From Pseudomonas extremorientalis (GTDB lineage Bacteria; Pseudomonadota; Gammaproteobacteria; Pseudomonadales; Pseudomonadaceae), in assembly GCF_001870465.1 (NCBI RefSeq), contig NZ_MDGK01000017.1, forward strand, positions 310,001 to 374,000: a stretch of DNA of 64,000 bases, read 5' to 3'. The stretch's first letter is position 1. Each line of letters begins with the position of its first letter. Below the pieces are notes generated by a model. That model was not told where the DNA came from. It saw only the letters and a program-made list of their open reading frames with translations, and made no database searches. The position numbers were made by a program, and so were the translations under genes. Positions 17,795 to 28,620 of this stretch are shown piece after piece.

Positions 17795-18097
17795 TATTGG
17801 ACACCTTAAGTAACAGAGCTGCCATCTTAGCAGAAAGCCCCCGTACGCCCCAGGCGCTGCATCCATGGGTTTTGTTCGTGAAATCAATCGGTAACTTCTG
17901 CGCTCCATGGGTTGAAGTTCCGGTAAAAGCCCTTATTTTAAACAAGCCCTCTCACCGCCCCATGCCAGCATCGGGGAACAACGCCACTTTCCTCACCCAC
18001 GATTCCGGGTAGAATGCGCGTTCGCATGCGGCCGTGAGGGCTGCTCGGGCCACTCACGGTGCGCCCTCCATCCCTATGTGTGGAAGAACCTGCCGAT
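17795..18097. other. Divergent dciA/secA promoter region with secA leader hairpin
   Basis: This 303-base gap contains a TAGAAT (-10-like) hexamer near 18010-18015 and, in the secA leader, CCGTGAG (18032-18038) complementary to CTCACGG (18053-18059), which can pair in the mRNA about 40 bases before the start codon. No secM-like leader ORF is evident. Confidence 0.45.
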
Positions 18098-20833
18098 ATG
18101 TTTGCGCCTTTGTTAAAGAAACTTTTTGGAAGCAAGAATGAGCGCGAAGTCAAACGCATGCTCAAGACGGTGCAGCTGGTCAATGCCCTCGAAGAGCAGA
18201 TGGTTGCCCTTTCGGACGAGCAATTGCGCGCCAAGACCCAAGAGTTCAAGGCCCGCATAGCCAAAGGTGAAACCCTCGACAAACTGCTTCCCGAAGCCTT
18301 TGCGGTCGCCCGTGAAGCCGGTAAGCGTGTCATGGGCATGCGCCACTTCGACGTCCAGTTGATCGGCGGCATGACCTTGCATGAAGGCATGATTGCCGAA
18401 ATGCGCACCGGTGAAGGCAAGACCCTGGTGGCGACCCTGGGCGTTTACCTCAACGCACTGTCCGGCAAGGGCGTGCACGTGGTGACGGTGAACGACTACC
18501 TGGCTCGCCGCGACGCCAACTGGATGCGCCCGCTCTATGAATTCCTCGGCCTGACCGTCGGCGTGGTAACGCCGTTCCAGCCGCCGGAAGAGAAGCGCGC
18601 TGCCTATGCCGCCGACATCACCTACGGCACCAACAACGAATTCGGTTTCGACTACCTGCGCGACAACATGGCGTTCAGCATGGAAGAAAAATTCCAGCGC
18701 GAACTCAACTTTGCCGTGATCGACGAAGTCGACTCCATCCTCATCGACGAAGCCCGTACCCCGCTGATCATCTCCGGCCAGGCCGAAGACAGCTCGCGCC
18801 TGTATACCGAGATCAACAAGTTGATCCCGCGCCTGGAGCAGCACATCGAGGAAGTGGAAGGCGTGGTGACCAAAGAAGGCCACTTCACCATCGACGAGAA
18901 GACCCGCCAGGTCGAACTCAACGAAGCCGGTCACCAGTTCGTCGAAGAAATGCTGACCCAGATCGGCGAGCTGGCCGAGGGTGAAAGCCTGTACTCGGCG
19001 CACAACCTGGGCCTGTTGACCCATGTGTATGCCGGCCTGCGTGCCCACAAGCTGTTCCATCGCAACGTCGAGTACATCGTGCAGGACGGCCAGGTCGTGC
19101 TGGTCGACGAGCACACCGGCCGTACCATGCCGGGTCGCCGTCTGTCCGAAGGCCTGCACCAGGCCATCGAAGCGAAGGAACACCTCAACATCCAGGCTGA
19201 AAGCCAGACGTTGGCGTCCACCACCTTCCAGAACTACTTCCGTCTTTACAACAAACTGTCCGGCATGACCGGTACGGCCGACACCGAAGCGTTCGAATTC
19301 CACCAGATCTACGGTCTGTCGGTGGTGGTTATCCCGCCGAACAAGCCACTGGCGCGTAAGGACTACAACGACCTGGTGTTCCTGACCGCCGAAGAGAAGT
19401 ACGCGGCGATCATCAACGACATCAAGGACGGCATGGCCAAGGGCCGTCCGATCCTGGTGGGTACCGCCACCATCGAGACTTCCGAGCATGTGTCCAACCT
19501 GCTCAACAAGGAAGGCATCGAGCACAAGGTCCTCAACGCCAAGTTCCACGAAAAAGAAGCCGAGATCATCGCCCAGGCCGGTCGTCCGGGCGCACTGACC
19601 ATCGCCACCAACATGGCGGGTCGTGGTACCGACATCCTGTTGGGCGGCAACTGGGAAGTGGAAGTCGCGGCCCTGGACAACCCGAGCCCCGAGCAGATCG
19701 CCCAGATCAAGGCCGACTGGCAGAAGCGCCACCAGGCCGTGCTGGAATCCGGCGGCCTGCAGGTGATCGCTTCCGAGCGTCACGAATCGCGCCGTATCGA
19801 CAACCAACTGCGTGGCCGTGCCGGTCGCCAGGGTGACGCCGGTTCCAGCCGCTTCTACCTGTCCCTGGAAGACAGCCTGATGCGCATCTTCGCCTCGGAC
19901 CGCGTGAAAAACTTCATGAAGGCCCTGGGCATGCAGTCCGGTGAAGCGATCGAGCACCGCATGGTGACCAACGCCATCGAGAAGGCGCAGCGCAAGGTTG
20001 AAGGCCGCAACTTCGATATTCGTAAGCAACTGCTCGAGTTCGATGACGTCAACAACGAACAGCGTAAAGTGATCTATCACATGCGTAACACGTTGCTGGC
20101 CGCCGACAACATTGGCGAGACCATCGCCGATTTCCGCCAGGACGTGCTCAACGCCACCGTCAGCGCACACATCCCGCCACAATCCCTGCCTGAGCAGTGG
20201 GATGTTGCCGGCCTGGAAGCAGCGTTGAAGAGCGACTTCGGTGTCGACTTGCCGGTCCAGCAGTGGTTGGACGAAGACGACCATCTTTACGAAGAAACCC
20301 TGCGCGAAAAACTGATGGCCGAATTGCTGGCCGCGTACAACGAGAAAGAAGAGCAGGCGAGTGCCGAAGCACTGCGCACCTTCGAGAAGCAAATCGTTCT
20401 GCGAGTGCTGGACGACCTGTGGAAAGACCACCTGTCGACCATGGACCACCTGCGTCACGGCATTCACCTGCGCGGTTACGCCCAGAAGAACCCGAAGCAG
20501 GAGTACAAGCGCGAGTCGTACACGCTGTTCTCCGAACTGCTGGATTCGATCAAGCGCGATTCCATCCGTGTGCTCTCCCACGTTCAGGTGCGTCGCGAAG
20601 ACCCGATCGAGGAAGAAGCCCGCCTGCGTCAGGAAGCCGAGGCACTGGCTGCGCGCATGCAGTTCCAGCACGACGAAGCACCGGGCCTGGAAGCCCCTGA
20701 GGTATTGGGCGAAGAGATCGATGTGGCCCTGGCTCAAAGCCCGGTGCGCAACGAACAGAAGCTGGGTCGCAACGAGCTGTGCTGGTGCGGCTCGGGCAAG
20801 AAGTTCAAACACTGCCACGGCCAGATCGAATAA
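18098..20833 (+). CDS. secA: Preprotein translocase ATPase SecA
   Basis: A 911-residue motor that drives unfolded preproteins through SecYEG. Visible landmarks are Walker A in MRTGEGKTL (about residues 100-108), the DEVD box ([16 protein letters not shown]), the preprotein-crosslinking region, the second nucleotide-binding fold ([12 protein letters not shown]) and NMAGRGTDI, the [11 protein letters not shown] helicase motif, and the C-terminal zinc site [14 protein letters not shown] that binds SecB. The start at 18098 gives the family N-terminus ([21 protein letters not shown]); GGAAGA lies about 10 bases upstream. A long open frame on the opposite strand is a compositional shadow. Confidence 0.97.
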   Translation: MFAPLLKKLFGSKNEREVKRMLKTVQLVNALEEQMVALSDEQLRAKTQEFKARIAKGETLDKLLPEAFAVAREAGKRVMGMRHFDVQLIGGMTLHEGMIAEMRTGEGKTLVATLGVYLNALSGKGVHVVTVNDYLARRDANWMRPLYEFLGLTVGVVTPFQPPEEKRAAYAADITYGTNNEFGFDYLRDNMAFSMEEKFQRELNFAVIDEVDSILIDEARTPLIISGQAEDSSRLYTEINKLIPRLEQHIEEVEGVVTKEGHFTIDEKTRQVELNEAGHQFVEEMLTQIGELAEGESLYSAHNLGLLTHVYAGLRAHKLFHRNVEYIVQDGQVVLVDEHTGRTMPGRRLSEGLHQAIEAKEHLNIQAESQTLASTTFQNYFRLYNKLSGMTGTADTEAFEFHQIYGLSVVVIPPNKPLARKDYNDLVFLTAEEKYAAIINDIKDGMAKGRPILVGTATIETSEHVSNLLNKEGIEHKVLNAKFHEKEAEIIAQAGRPGALTIATNMAGRGTDILLGGNWEVEVAALDNPSPEQIAQIKADWQKRHQAVLESGGLQVIASERHESRRIDNQLRGRAGRQGDAGSSRFYLSLEDSLMRIFASDRVKNFMKALGMQSGEAIEHRMVTNAIEKAQRKVEGRNFDIRKQLLEFDDVNNEQRKVIYHMRNTLLAADNIGETIADFRQDVLNATVSAHIPPQSLPEQWDVAGLEAALKSDFGVDLPVQQWLDEDDHLYEETLREKLMAELLAAYNEKEEQASAEALRTFEKQIVLRVLDDLWKDHLSTMDHLRHGIHLRGYAQKNPKQEYKRESYTLFSELLDSIKRDSIRVLSHVQVRREDPIEEEARLRQEAEALAARMQFQHDEAPGLEAPEVLGEEIDVALAQSPVRNEQKLGRNELCWCGSGKKFKHCHGQIE

Positions 20834-20861
20834 GATTTCCGCCTGACGCTGCAACACCCTG

Positions 20862-20894
20862 CGCCGCGACCGGCTCCTGCCGTCGCGGCGTTTT
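20862..20894 (+). terminator. Intrinsic terminator after secA
   Basis: CGCCGCGAC and GTCGCGGCG form a perfect nine-pair stem with an 11-base loop, followed by TTTT. Confidence 0.85.
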
Positions 20895-20956
20895 GCCATT
20901 AATTTCACCGTCGCTCACGACGGCACAGACATCACCCATTTTTAAGGAGCGCATTC

Positions 20957-22174
20957 ATGGCTGTTGGTCTTGGTCCTTTGCCCACGTTGCACCCGGTTGC
21001 CGGTTTTGAACTCGGTATCGCTTCGGCCGGCATCAAGCGCCCGGGGCGCAAGGATGTGGTCGTGATGCGTTGCGCCGAAGGCTCGACCGTTGCTGGTGTG
21101 TTCACCCTCAACGCGTTCTGCGCCGCGCCGGTGATCCTGGCCAAGCAACGCGTGGCCGGTACCATCCGCTACCTGCTGACCAACACCGGTAATGCCAACG
21201 CTGGCACCGGCGAGCCAGGTCTGGTAGCGGCGGCGCGTACCTGCGCCAAGCTGGCCCAACTGACCGGCGTGGACGCCAGCCAAGTGCTGCCGTATTCCAC
21301 CGGCGTGATCGGTGAGCCATTGCCCGTCGAAAAAATCGAAGGCGCGCTGCAAGCCGCATTGGACGACCTGTCTGTGGATAACTGGGCAGCCGCCGCCACC
21401 GGCATCATGACCACCGACACCCTGCCAAAAGGCGCCAGCCGCCAGTTCGTGCACGACGGCGTGACCGTCACCGTGACCGGCATCAGCAAGGGCGCGGGCA
21501 TGATCCGTCCAAACATGGCCACCATGCTCGGCTACATCGCCACCGACGCCAAAGTCTCCCGCGACGTGCTGCACAGCCTGATCCTGGACGGCGCCAACAA
21601 GTCGTTCAACCGCATCACCATCGATGGCGACACTTCGACCAACGACTGCTGCATGCTGATCGCCACCGGCCAGGCCAACCTGCCGGAGATCACCGAGGCC
21701 AGCGGCCCGCTGTTCGCCGCGTTGAAGCAGGCGGTGTTTGAAGTGTGCATGGACGTGGCGCAGGCCATCGTGCGGGATGGCGAGGGCGCGACCAAGTTCG
21801 TGACGGTTGAAGTCAACGGCGGCGCTAACCACCAGGAATGCCTGGACGTGGGTTACACCGTGGCTCACTCGCCACTGATCAAGACCGCGCTGTTCGCCTC
21901 TGACCCGAACTGGGGCCGTATCCTGGCGGCCGTCGGCCGCGCCGGTGTGCCGGACCTGGACGTGAGCAAGATCGATGTGTTCCTGGGCGATGTGTGCATT
22001 GCCAGCCGTGGCGCCCGTGCTGAAACCTACACCGAAGCCCAGGGTTCGGCGGTGATGCAGCAGGAAGAAATCACCATCCGCATCGAGTTGGGTCGCGGCG
22101 AATGCAGCGAAACCATCTGGACCACCGACCTGTCCCACGAGTACGTGAAGATCAACGCGGAATACCGTACCTAA
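20957..22174 (+). CDS. argJ: ArgJ, glutamate N-acetyltransferase/amino-acid acetyltransferase
   Basis: A 405-residue enzyme that transfers the acetyl group of N-acetylornithine to glutamate, making arginine synthesis cyclic, and in bifunctional forms also uses acetyl-CoA. The self-cleavage site that creates the alpha and beta chains is in [12 protein letters not shown], where the Thr becomes the N-terminal nucleophile. KGAGMI and the C-terminal SDPNWGRIL and [12 protein letters not shown] motifs are also typical. AAGGAG precedes the ATG by 7 bases. It lies between secA and a Nudix gene, as in P. aeruginosa. Confidence 0.96.
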   Translation: MAVGLGPLPTLHPVAGFELGIASAGIKRPGRKDVVVMRCAEGSTVAGVFTLNAFCAAPVILAKQRVAGTIRYLLTNTGNANAGTGEPGLVAAARTCAKLAQLTGVDASQVLPYSTGVIGEPLPVEKIEGALQAALDDLSVDNWAAAATGIMTTDTLPKGASRQFVHDGVTVTVTGISKGAGMIRPNMATMLGYIATDAKVSRDVLHSLILDGANKSFNRITIDGDTSTNDCCMLIATGQANLPEITEASGPLFAALKQAVFEVCMDVAQAIVRDGEGATKFVTVEVNGGANHQECLDVGYTVAHSPLIKTALFASDPNWGRILAAVGRAGVPDLDVSKIDVFLGDVCIASRGARAETYTEAQGSAVMQQEEITIRIELGRGECSETIWTTDLSHEYVKINAEYRT

Positions 22175-22187
22175 GAGGATAAGCGCG

Positions 22188-23132
22188 GTGAAACGAGTGC
22201 ATGTAGCAGCAGCGGTGATCCGCGGTGTCGACGGCAAAATCCTGCTGGCGCGCCGCGCCGATACCCAGCATCAGGGCGGCCTCTGGGAGTTTCCCGGCGG
22301 CAAGGTGGAAGCCAATGAATCGGTAGCCGGCGCACTGTCCCGCGAATTGCAGGAAGAGCTGGGCATCCAGGTCACCACGGCGCGACCGCTGATCAAGGTG
22401 CAGCATGACTACCCGGACAAGCAGGTGTTACTGGATGTCTGGGAAGTCTCGGCTTTTACCGGTGAGCCCCATGGCGCCGAAGGGCAACCGCTGGAGTGGG
22501 TGGCGCCCCGGGATCTGCTCAACTACGAGTTCCCGGCGGCCAATGCACCGATCGTTGCGGCTGCGCGTTTACCTGCCGAGTACCTGATCACCCCGGGCGA
22601 ACTGGAAACCCCGACGTTACTGCGGGGTATTCAGAAAGCCATTGCTGGCGGCATCAAGCTGGTGCAACTGCGCGCGCCCAACGGCTACGACCCCAAATAC
22701 CGCGACCTTGCGGTGGATGCGGTGGGCCTGTGTGCGGGCAAGGCCCAGTTGATGCTCAAGGGGCCGTTTGAATGGCTGGGGGATTTTCCTGCGGCCGGTT
22801 GGCACATGACCTCGGCGCAATTGCGCAAATACGCCAGCAAGGGGCGCCCGTTGCCGAAGGATCGCTGGCTGGCTGCTTCCTGCCATAACGCTGAGGAATT
22901 GGCTCTGGCAGAAATGATGGACGTGGATTTTGTCACGCTGTCGCCGGTGCAACCGACCCAGACCCATCCTGATGCGCAGCCGTTGGGTTGGGAGCAGGCC
23001 GCAGAGCTGATCCGTGGGTTCAGCAAACCGGTGTTTCTGTTGGGCGGGGTTGGACCCGCCGAGCGGGAGAAGGCTTGGGAGGCCGGGGCCCAAGGTGTCG
23101 CAGGGATTCGCGCGTTCTGGCCTGAGATTTGA
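22188..23132 (+). CDS. Nudix hydrolase fused to a thiamine-phosphate-synthase-like domain
   Basis: A 314-residue two-domain protein. Residues 1-130 form a MutT-type Nudix domain with the box GGKVEANESVAGALSREL continuing into QEELGI. Residues about 140-314 resemble the TIM-barrel of ThiE/TenI (TLLRGIQKAIAGGIKLVQLRA, AAGWHMTSAQL, FVTLSPVQPTQTHP, FLLGGVGP). MutT removes 8-oxo-dGTP; the role of the barrel in this fusion is not established, and it lacks clear evidence for thiamine synthesis. A GTG start at 22188 has GAGGAT 7 bases upstream and lies 13 bases after argJ. The fusion is common in Pseudomonas. Confidence 0.88.
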   Translation: MKRVHVAAAVIRGVDGKILLARRADTQHQGGLWEFPGGKVEANESVAGALSRELQEELGIQVTTARPLIKVQHDYPDKQVLLDVWEVSAFTGEPHGAEGQPLEWVAPRDLLNYEFPAANAPIVAAARLPAEYLITPGELETPTLLRGIQKAIAGGIKLVQLRAPNGYDPKYRDLAVDAVGLCAGKAQLMLKGPFEWLGDFPAAGWHMTSAQLRKYASKGRPLPKDRWLAASCHNAEELALAEMMDVDFVTLSPVQPTQTHPDAQPLGWEQAAELIRGFSKPVFLLGGVGPAEREKAWEAGAQGVAGIRAFWPEI

Positions 23133-23161
23133 GGCTGTTCTGACCGGCCTTATCGGGGAGG

Positions 23162-23227
23162 CAAGCCCCCTCCCACATTCGACCGAGTTCTACCGTTGGA
23201 ATGCGGTCAAATGTGGGAGCGGGCTTG
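23162..23227. repeat. REP pair (inverted)
   Basis: Two 24-base arms (23162-23185 and 23204-23227) are inverted copies matching at 22 of 24 positions, with the Pseudomonas REP core TGTGGGAG...GGCTTG. They lie between two convergent genes, where they could form a cruciform or mRNA 3' hairpin. Confidence 0.85.
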
Positions 23228-23259
23228 CTTGCGAAGGCGTCAGATCAGGCGCTGGATAA

Positions 23260-23838
23260 TCAGTGGGGTTTAGCGGCAGCCTGCCATAAAACCTCGGCCA
23301 CGCCCTGGCGCCTTGCAATCACCCGCGCCGCCACAAACAGCAAATCCGACAATCGATTGATGTACGCCAACCCCACCCCTTCCAACGGCTCGATCGCATT
23401 CAACTGCTGACACCGCCGCTCCGCACTGCGCGCCAGGCTGCGGCACATATGGGCCTGGGCGATCAACGCCGAGCCTCCGGGCAGGATGAAGTTCTCCAGC
23501 GGTCCCACTTCTTCATTCCAGCGGTCAATCGCCGCTTCCAGCCGGTCCACTTCCGCCGCATTCAACGCCTTGTACACCGGCATCGCCAACTCGCCCCCCA
23601 AGTCGAACAAGCGATGCTGGCAAGGCGTAAGCACCTCGATCACATCCTTCAGTTCCGGATGTTTGCCACTCTGTTCTTCCAGGCTGGCCAGTAACAAGCC
23701 CAACTGGCTGTTCAACGTATCAACCTCGCCAATGGCCTCCACCCGTGGGTGATCCTTGGGCACGCGGCGGCCGTCGCCCAGGCCGGTTTCGCCCTTGTCG
23801 CCGGTGCGGGTGTAGATTTTCGACAGGCGAAAGCCCAT
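23260..23838 (-). CDS. PduO-type ATP:cob(I)alamin adenosyltransferase
   Basis: A 192-residue enzyme that transfers the adenosyl group of ATP to cob(I)alamin, forming adenosylcobalamin. The N-terminal ATP-binding motif YTRTGDKGETGLGDG and the later RSAERRCQQL and YINRLSDLLFVAAR segments are diagnostic. Two ATGs compete: 23844 overlaps the kinase stop as ATGA but its GGAG is too close, while 23838 places GGAG at 8 bases, so the latter is chosen. The close coupling with the upstream sensor kinase is conserved in Pseudomonas but gives no obvious functional link. Gene names cobO or pduO are used loosely for this family. Confidence 0.88.
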   Translation of the reverse strand: MGFRLSKIYTRTGDKGETGLGDGRRVPKDHPRVEAIGEVDTLNSQLGLLLASLEEQSGKHPELKDVIEVLTPCQHRLFDLGGELAMPVYKALNAAEVDRLEAAIDRWNEEVGPLENFILPGGSALIAQAHMCRSLARSAERRCQQLNAIEPLEGVGLAYINRLSDLLFVAARVIARRQGVAEVLWQAAAKPH

Positions 23839-23840
23839 GT

Positions 23841-25877
23841 TCATTGCTCCAGTTGGGTGAGTTCGTAAGGCGGCAGCTGGCTGCCGGCCAGGGGTAAGCG
23901 CAAGGTAAAGCAGGTGCCCTGACCGAGGGTGGAGTGCACTTCCATCTGACCTTTGTGGTTGTTGGTGATGATGAAATACGACACCGACAGTCCAAGCCCG
24001 GTGCCCTGGCCGATTTCCTTGGTGGTGAAGAACGGCTCGAAGGTGCGTTTGCGCACGTTTTCGCTCATGCCGATGCCATTGTCTTCCACCTGGATCTCCG
24101 CCCACGGCGGGTTGAGGCGGGTGCGCAGGATGATGCGCCCCGGTTCGCTGTCGTCTTCACGCAGGTGGATGGCCTGGGCTGCGTTTTTCAGCAGGTTGAG
24201 CAGGACCTGTTCGAGTTCGTTGGCGGTGCCGGGCACCGGACCCAATTGGGGATCGAACTGGCGGATGATCGCCTGGCCCTTGAAGTCAAAGCCGATGGCC
24301 AGGTCGAAATCGTTACCGGCGATCTCCACCGCCTGGTCGATCAATGCTGGCAAGTCGCAAGGCGCCATCTGCCGATTGCTGCGGCGACTGAAACTGAGCA
24401 TATGGGTGACGATCTTCGCCGCCCGCGCCCCGGCCTGCTGGATGCCGTCGAGCAACTGCGGCACTTCGCGGCTTTGCAGGTAGCGGTTGACGGTCTCCAG
24501 CTCGATACCCACCTGTTCCGCGTGTTCCAGGTTCTTCGGCAAGTCGGGGGACAAGCGGCGGCGGATGTTCTGCACGTTATGCAGGATCGCGCCCAGCGGG
24601 TTGTTGATCTCGTGGGCCATGCCGGCGGCCAGGCCGCCGACGGAGAGCATTTTCTCTGACTGCACCATCATTTCTTCCAGAGACAGGCGCTGGGTGATGT
24701 CATCGATGCGGATCACCACGCCACGTCCGGCACCGCCCATCAGCGGGTAAAACGTGAGGGCATAGTGCTTGGCTTCGTCGTCCTTGAACCAGGTGACGCG
24801 TTCGATGCGCTCCACCGTGTGTTGCTCGACCGCCGCCCTGATCTGCGGCAAGTAAGGCTTGAGCGGCTGGAAGGCCAGGTAGATCGGCTGATTCAGGGCT
24901 TCATCCAGGCGCGTGCCGGAGAGGGCGCTGGCTTCCTGGTTCCATTGGGTGACGTAGAGCTGTTCATCCAGGGCGATCAAGGCCGAGGGCATCGAGTCGA
25001 TGATGCTGTTCAGGTAATTCTGGAAACCGGTGAGCTTTTTCTCGATCTTGCTGCGGACCTGGACTTCCAGCTCCAGCTTGCGGTTGGTGTGGCGCGTCTC
25101 CTCGGCCAAGCCTTGGGCCTGGTCGTACGCCGCCTGGGAGTCGTCCCGTGCACGCTTGAGCTGCTGCTCTCGGGCTTCGATGCGCGACAGCATGGTGTTG
25201 AAGGCTTCGGCCAGGCTGCCGATTTCATCGCGGTTACCGCGACCGGCACGCAGGGCGTAGTTCTCTTCGCGGGTGACCTGGCGCGACAGTTCTTCCAGCT
25301 CGTGGATCGGCCGGGTGATCAGGCGTTTGATCTGGCGGGCGATGACCAGCCACAACAGTACGCTGAAAATCAGGATGCCCAGGCTGGCTGTCAGCGTGCC
25401 GGTGTAGAACGCCACTGGCAGCTCGCTGCTGGCCACCAGCAGCAAATGCCCGGACGGTTGGCCGGCGCGAGGCAGGGTGATGACTTGGTTGCTGCGAAAC
25501 TCGGTGACACGCCAGGCCTCGATATGCCGGTAGTTATCGGGAAGGTGCAGGCGGTCACCGTGTTGCATCTGCGCTAAACGGTTGCCGTCGCCGTCATACA
25601 GGGCGGCGGCGCGCAGCGGCGAATAGCTGGTCAGTTCATTGAGCAATGCGTCGGCCTTGGCCGGCGATTCGAGGGCCTCGGCGGCGAGCGCCGGGTTGGA
25701 CACCAGGCGGCCGATGGCCTGCAAGGCCTGGGGCGCCATGCTTTCCTGGGAAATCCAGTAGGCGGCGCTGATAAAGGTCAGGTTGGCCACCAGCAGTACG
25801 GTGGTCAATAGCACCAGCAGGGCGGCCAGCAGTTTCTGCCCGACCGGTAGGTTTTCAAGACGCTGGCGCAGCGGCAT
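23841..25877 (-). CDS. Membrane sensor histidine kinase without an adjacent regulator
   Basis: A 678-residue kinase. TM1 covers residues about 15-40, a periplasmic domain about 41-170, TM2 about 172-192, then HAMP, a coiled coil (about 255-300), a PAS domain (SIIDSMPSALIALDEQLYVT), a HisKA domain with phospho-acceptor in AAGMAHEINNPLGAI, and HATPase with DNGIGMSE and GTGLGLSVSYFI. No receiver-domain gene lies nearby. By position (beside panE and the adenosyltransferase) it corresponds to P. aeruginosa PA4398, reported to affect swarming and biofilm formation; that link is from memory. The start at 25877 is chosen because it places TM1 at the N-terminus; the upstream ORF extension is not membrane-compatible. 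Confidence 0.88.
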   Translation of the reverse strand: MPLRQRLENLPVGQKLLAALLVLLTTVLLVANLTFISAAYWISQESMAPQALQAIGRLVSNPALAAEALESPAKADALLNELTSYSPLRAAALYDGDGNRLAQMQHGDRLHLPDNYRHIEAWRVTEFRSNQVITLPRAGQPSGHLLLVASSELPVAFYTGTLTASLGILIFSVLLWLVIARQIKRLITRPIHELEELSRQVTREENYALRAGRGNRDEIGSLAEAFNTMLSRIEAREQQLKRARDDSQAAYDQAQGLAEETRHTNRKLELEVQVRSKIEKKLTGFQNYLNSIIDSMPSALIALDEQLYVTQWNQEASALSGTRLDEALNQPIYLAFQPLKPYLPQIRAAVEQHTVERIERVTWFKDDEAKHYALTFYPLMGGAGRGVVIRIDDITQRLSLEEMMVQSEKMLSVGGLAAGMAHEINNPLGAILHNVQNIRRRLSPDLPKNLEHAEQVGIELETVNRYLQSREVPQLLDGIQQAGARAAKIVTHMLSFSRRSNRQMAPCDLPALIDQAVEIAGNDFDLAIGFDFKGQAIIRQFDPQLGPVPGTANELEQVLLNLLKNAAQAIHLREDDSEPGRIILRTRLNPPWAEIQVEDNGIGMSENVRKRTFEPFFTTKEIGQGTGLGLSVSYFIITNNHKGQMEVHSTLGQGTCFTLRLPLAGSQLPPYELTQLEQ

Positions 25878-25923
25878 CAGGGTTTTCCCAGGTGATAGAC
25901 AGGCGGGCAGGGTAGCGCGTGCT

Positions 25924-26946
<1,023 letters not shown>

Positions 26947-26964
26947 TTATATTGGAGATATGAC

Positions 26965-27450
26965 ATGCCTTCGTTCGACGTGGTATCCGAACTGGACAAA
27001 CACGAAGTCACCAACGCCGTCGAGAACGCCGTCAAGGAGCTGGATCGCCGCTATGACTTGAAAGGCAAGGGCAGCTTCGAATTCAAGGAAAAAGAGCTGA
27101 CCGTCAACCTGACCGCTGAAGCCGATTTCCAGCTGGAAGCGATGATCGAGATCCTCAAGCTGTCGCTGGTCAAGCGCAAGATCGATGTGCAGTGCCTTGA
27201 AGTCAAGGACGCCTACGCCTCCGGCAAACTGATGAAGCAGGAAGCCGTGCTCAAGGAAGGCATCGACAAGGAGCTGGCGAAGAAGATCGTCGCCCACATC
27301 AAGGACGCCAAGCTGAAAGTCCAGGCCGCGATCCAGGGTGAACAGGTACGCGTTACCGGCAAGAAGCGTGACGACCTGCAAGAAGCCATCGCGGCCCTGC
27401 GCGCCAAGACCTTCGACATGCCGCTGCAGTTCAATAACTTCCGCGACTGA
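26965..27450 (+). CDS. yajQ: YajQ-family nucleotide-binding protein
   Basis: A 161-residue protein of the UPF0234/DUF520 family with the conserved start [19 protein letters not shown] and the [13 protein letters not shown] segment. Two ferredoxin-like halves are typical. In Xanthomonas a member binds cyclic di-GMP and acts with a LysR regulator to control virulence genes; whether this protein does so is unknown. GGAGATATGAC precedes the ATG. It is monocistronic or coupled to the MscS gene 135 bases downstream. Confidence 0.92.
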   Translation: MPSFDVVSELDKHEVTNAVENAVKELDRRYDLKGKGSFEFKEKELTVNLTAEADFQLEAMIEILKLSLVKRKIDVQCLEVKDAYASGKLMKQEAVLKEGIDKELAKKIVAHIKDAKLKVQAAIQGEQVRVTGKKRDDLQEAIAALRAKTFDMPLQFNNFRD

Positions 27451-27585
27451 TGGCACATTGGGGAACCTGTGGGCGTTTTTGACGTCCCACGCCCCACAAC
27501 CTGCGCCTACTATTGAGCCCTCCTGGGCTCAATTGCATTTATGGCCACTCGATACGCCGAACATCCGGTAACCAGGAGAATGTAG

Positions 27586-28428
27586 ATGGATTTCAATGCT
27601 GAAGTGGATCACCTGATCAAGACCTCAGAGTCGTGGCTGCCGATGATCATGGAATACGGCAGCCGGTTTTTGCTGGCGGTGGTCACCCTGGCCATCGGTT
27701 GGTGGCTGATCAACGTGTTGACCCACCGCGTGGGACGTTTGCTGGCAATGCGCAATGCCGACCTGGCCCTGCAACACTTCATTACCAGCCTGGCGAACAT
27801 TGCGCTCAAAGTCATGCTGGTGGTCAACGTGGCCTCGATGATCGGCGTGGCAACCACCTCGTTCGTAGCCGCGATTGGTGCCGCCACCCTGGCCATCGGC
27901 CTGGCCTTGCAAGGCAGCCTGGCGAACTTTGCCGGCGGCGTGCTGATTCTGCTGTTCCGCCCGTTCCGCATTGGTGACTGGATCGAAGCCCAAGGCACCT
28001 CGGGTACCGTCGACAGCATCCAGATCTTCCACACCGTGCTGCGCACCGGCGACAACAAGACCGTGATCATCCCTAACGGCAGTCTGTCCAACGGCCTGAT
28101 CACCAACACCAACCGCCAGCCGACCCGCAAGGTGGTGTTTGATGTGGGTGTGGACTATGAAGCCGACCTGCAGAAAGCCCGTGAAGTGCTGCTGGAGCTG
28201 GCGAAGGATCCGCGCGTACTGGCCGATCCGGCCGCCGTGGCGGTGGTTTCGACTTTGGGCGACAGTTCGATCACCGTGTCCCTGCGTTGCTGGACCAAGA
28301 CGGCGGATTATTGGGATGTGATGTTCATGTTGAATGAACTGGCGCGTGACCGTTTGAAAGCGGCGGGGATTGATATTCCATTTCCGCAGCGGGTTATTCG
28401 TGTGATGCAGGAAAGTGTTACGAAGTAA
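27586..28428 (+). CDS. mscS: Small-conductance mechanosensitive channel
   Basis: A 280-residue MscS-family channel that opens under membrane tension on osmotic downshock. Three transmembrane helices lie at residues about 24-48, 66-88 and 92-125; the pore helix TM3 is Gly/Ala-rich (AAIGAATLAIGLALQG) and is followed by the beta-domain motif GGVLILLFRPFRIGDWIE and PNGSLSNG. The length equals that of E. coli MscS. AGGAG lies 8 bases upstream of the ATG. A strong terminator follows. Confidence 0.93.
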   Translation: MDFNAEVDHLIKTSESWLPMIMEYGSRFLLAVVTLAIGWWLINVLTHRVGRLLAMRNADLALQHFITSLANIALKVMLVVNVASMIGVATTSFVAAIGAATLAIGLALQGSLANFAGGVLILLFRPFRIGDWIEAQGTSGTVDSIQIFHTVLRTGDNKTVIIPNGSLSNGLITNTNRQPTRKVVFDVGVDYEADLQKAREVLLELAKDPRVLADPAAVAVVSTLGDSSITVSLRCWTKTADYWDVMFMLNELARDRLKAAGIDIPFPQRVIRVMQESVTK

Positions 28429-28535
28429 CTAAGGACAATGGCGTTGAACTTGGCCAAAAGGTCAGGTTCAAGGTCGACGGGTTAATCTCGTTAGTTAGCT
28501 TGCTAGTTATTTTTCGATTGAAATTAAACGGCAAT

Positions 28536-28575
28536 AAAAAAAGCCGCCTCCTTGTCTGCAAGGGGGCGGCTTTTT
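28536..28575. terminator. Bidirectional terminator between mscS and oprD
   Basis: An A-run, AGCCGCCtCCTTG, a four-base loop, CAAGGgGGCGGCT and a T-run. It is placed between two convergent genes and symmetric enough to serve both. Confidence 0.88.
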
Positions 28576-28620
28576 ATTTAAGGCTGAAGCCCTAAGCCAT
28601 CGTTGTAATCAAACGATCAA

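Noticed and set aside
18113..20908. A very long open frame (over 900 codons) opposite secA
   Set aside because: High-GC codon bias of secA leaves the reverse frame without stops. The product has low-complexity His/Val/Gln-rich character, no ribosome binding site and no family resemblance. The same holds for long frames opposite aspS, gcvP, arcB and arcD.
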